Position numbers and translations under genes: made by a program. 6,678 nucleotides of DNA from DASWUD01 sp036401755. GTDB taxonomy: Bacteria; Pseudomonadota; Gammaproteobacteria; Thiohalomonadales; Thiohalomonadaceae. The stretch is from the NCBI GenBank assembly GCA_036401755.1, contig DASWUD010000021.1:1-6678 (forward strand), written 5' to 3'. The notes beneath the pieces were generated by a model that did not search any database, was not told the DNA's origin, and saw nothing but the letters and a program-made list of their open reading frames with translations. Positions 5,855 through 6,678 of the stretch are shown piece by piece; the stretch's first letter is position 1; each line of letters starts with the position of its first letter.

Positions 5855-6358
5855 ATGCCGCTGCTGCCCATCCTCCACTTCCCCGATCCCAAGCTACGCA
5901 CCCGCGCGGCGCCCGTGGTGAGGGTCGATGACACCATCCGCACCCTCATCGACGACATGTTCAAGACCATGTACGAGGCGCCGGGTATCGGGCTGGCCGC
6001 CACCCAGGTGGATGTGCACCAGCGGGTCATCGTCATCGACGTCTCCGAGGAGAAGAACACACCGCTCGCCTTCATCAATCCTGAAATCGTTGAAAAACAT
6101 GGGGTTGAGGAGATGGACGAGGGGTGTCTGTCGGTGCCGGGCATCTATGAGAAGGTGCAGCGCGCCGAGCGGGTGACGGTACGTGCCCTCGACAGAAACG
6201 GCCAGCCGTTCGAGCTGGTGGCCGACGGGCTGCTCGCGGTTTGCATCCAGCACGAGATGGATCATCTGGAGGGGAAGCTGTTTGTCGATTATCTCTCCAG
6301 CCTGAAGCGCCAGCGCATCCAGAAGAAGCTGGAGAAACAGCGTCGCCAGACCCTCTGA
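5855..6358 (+). CDS. def: Peptide deformylase
   Basis: Metalloenzyme that removes the formyl group from the N-terminal Met of new proteins at the ribosome. The product is 167 aa (E. coli 169). All three deformylase motifs are present: GIGLAATQ (44-51), EGCLSVPG (89-96) with metal ligand Cys91, and QHEMDH (132-137) with ligands His133 and His137 and catalytic Glu134. A basic C-terminal helix (LKRQRIQKKLEKQRR) is typical of the proteobacterial class. I start at ATG 5855 because MPLLPILHFPDPKLR then aligns residue for residue with the E. coli N-terminus and the catalytic residues fall at E. coli numbers counted with Met1. ATG 5843 would add four residues (MTLA) and cannot be excluded; neither start has a good Shine-Dalgarno sequence. 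fmt follows 96 nt downstream in the usual order. The AT-rich upstream region is shared with tsaP. Confidence 0.97.
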   Translation: MPLLPILHFPDPKLRTRAAPVVRVDDTIRTLIDDMFKTMYEAPGIGLAATQVDVHQRVIVIDVSEEKNTPLAFINPEIVEKHGVEEMDEGCLSVPGIYEKVQRAERVTVRALDRNGQPFELVADGLLAVCIQHEMDHLEGKLFVDYLSSLKRQRIQKKLEKQRRQTL

Positions 6359-6368
6359 GGAATGGCAC

Positions 6369-6394
6369 TCGCGATGTGAACCAGACCGTCGCGA
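6369..6394 (+). other. Inverted repeat in the def-fmt gap
   Basis: TCGCGA at 6369-6374 and again at 6389-6394 can pair; with one G-U and one G-C pair the stem reaches 8 bp around a 10-nt loop. No T-run follows, so it is not an intrinsic terminator. The rest of the 96-nt gap holds the GAGGA ribosome binding site of fmt and nothing else recognisable. Confidence 0.3.
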
Positions 6395-6454
6395 CCACAT
6401 AAGCGAGCCGTTGCACCATTTAAAACCCAGCGCCCCTGCGGCGAGGAATTTAGG

Positions 6455-6678
6455 ATGCCCTCCCTCCCCCCCCTGAAGATCGTCTTCGCCGGCACGCCGG
6501 AGTTCGCCGCCGTGGCCCTGCGCGCGCTGCTCGCCTCGCGCCACCAGGTGATCGCGGTCTACACCCAGCCGGATCGTCCCGCCGGGCGTGGTCGCAAGTT
6601 GACCCCCAGTGCCGTGAAGTGCGTAGCGCAGGAGCATCAACTGCCGGTCTATCAGCCCCTCTCCCTCAAGGACGAAGC
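6455..6678 (+). CDS. fmt: Methionyl-tRNA formyltransferase, 3' part cut off by window edge
   Basis: Fmt transfers a formyl group from 10-formyltetrahydrofolate to initiator Met-tRNA. I translated it by hand: 74 complete codons are visible, roughly a quarter of the usual protein of about 310 residues. The N-terminal formyltransferase fold shows KIVFAGTPEFAAVAL (8-22), then TQPDRPAGRGRKLTPSAVK (37-55), which is the conserved loop that contacts the acceptor end of the tRNA, then LPVYQPLSLKDE (63-74). ATG 6455 has GAGGA 7 nt upstream; the frame is open back to a TGA at 6377 but holds no better start. It pairs functionally with def and is probably cotranscribed with it. A run of eight C residues (6466-6473) lies in codons 4-7, an unusual homopolymer so close to the start of an important gene. 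Confidence 0.96.
   Translation, partial: MPSLPPLKIVFAGTPEFAAVALRALLASRHQVIAVYTQPDRPAGRGRKLTPSAVKCVAQEHQLPVYQPLSLKDE

Noticed and set aside
5894..6640. Minus-strand open frame of 248 codons across def and fmt, including the gap between them
   Set aside because: def and fmt happen to share a frame (starts 600 nt apart), so one register-matched antisense frame stays open over both. No protein family recognised.
1..6678. CRISPR arrays, insertion sequences, tRNA or rRNA genes, prophage or toxin-antitoxin genes
   Set aside because: No repeat-spacer pattern, no terminal inverted repeats or transposase motifs, no cloverleaf-like sequence and no matching coding region were seen on either strand.

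Overview
The window looks like chromosomal housekeeping DNA from a GC-rich gammaproteobacterium. The evidence is the gene set and order: a LysM protein of the TsaP type, dprA, smg (DUF494), topA and tsaC/yrdC run leftward, back to back with rightward def and fmt. This neighbourhood is familiar from gammaproteobacteria; Pseudomonas and E. coli carry variants of it. The proteins match the E. coli versions closely, including identical catalytic-residue numbering in Def. I cannot name genus or species; a Chromatiales-like or related lineage is only a guess.

Layout. The minus strand, in transcription order, carries tsaP (5705-4488), dprA (4437-3328), smg (3326-2850), topA (2777-465) and tsaC (445 to beyond position 1, truncated by the window edge). 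dprA and smg are 1 nt apart, tsaP and dprA 50 nt, and topA and tsaC 19 nt. A GC-rich hairpin followed by a short T-run sits between smg and topA and may separate a tsaP-dprA-smg unit from a topA-tsaC unit. An AT-rich divergent promoter region (about 5706-5854) separates tsaP from the plus-strand pair def (5855-6358) and fmt (6455 to beyond 6678, truncated). No gene-free stretch exceeds 150 bases.

How the genes fit together. Def and Fmt are the two ends of the N-formyl-methionine cycle: Fmt formylates initiator Met-tRNA and Def removes the formyl group from new proteins. TsaC makes the activated threonylcarbamoyl group used for t6A37 in ANN-decoding tRNAs. TopA relaxes negative supercoils. DprA loads RecA on incoming single-stranded DNA during transformation, and TsaP-type proteins anchor the type IV pilus secretin that DNA uptake uses, so tsaP-dprA can be read as a small competence-linked pair. 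Smg has no established function.

No mobile elements, CRISPR arrays, tRNA or rRNA genes were seen, and I found no clearly novel system. The most interesting details are regulatory: a hairpin that displays the Shine-Dalgarno sequence in its loop just before dprA and leads into an out-of-frame 8-codon ORF; the hairpin in front of topA; a TTG start for tsaC; and a compact divergent promoter region with overlapping -10-like boxes. Several long open frames lie antisense to real genes and are codon-bias shadows.
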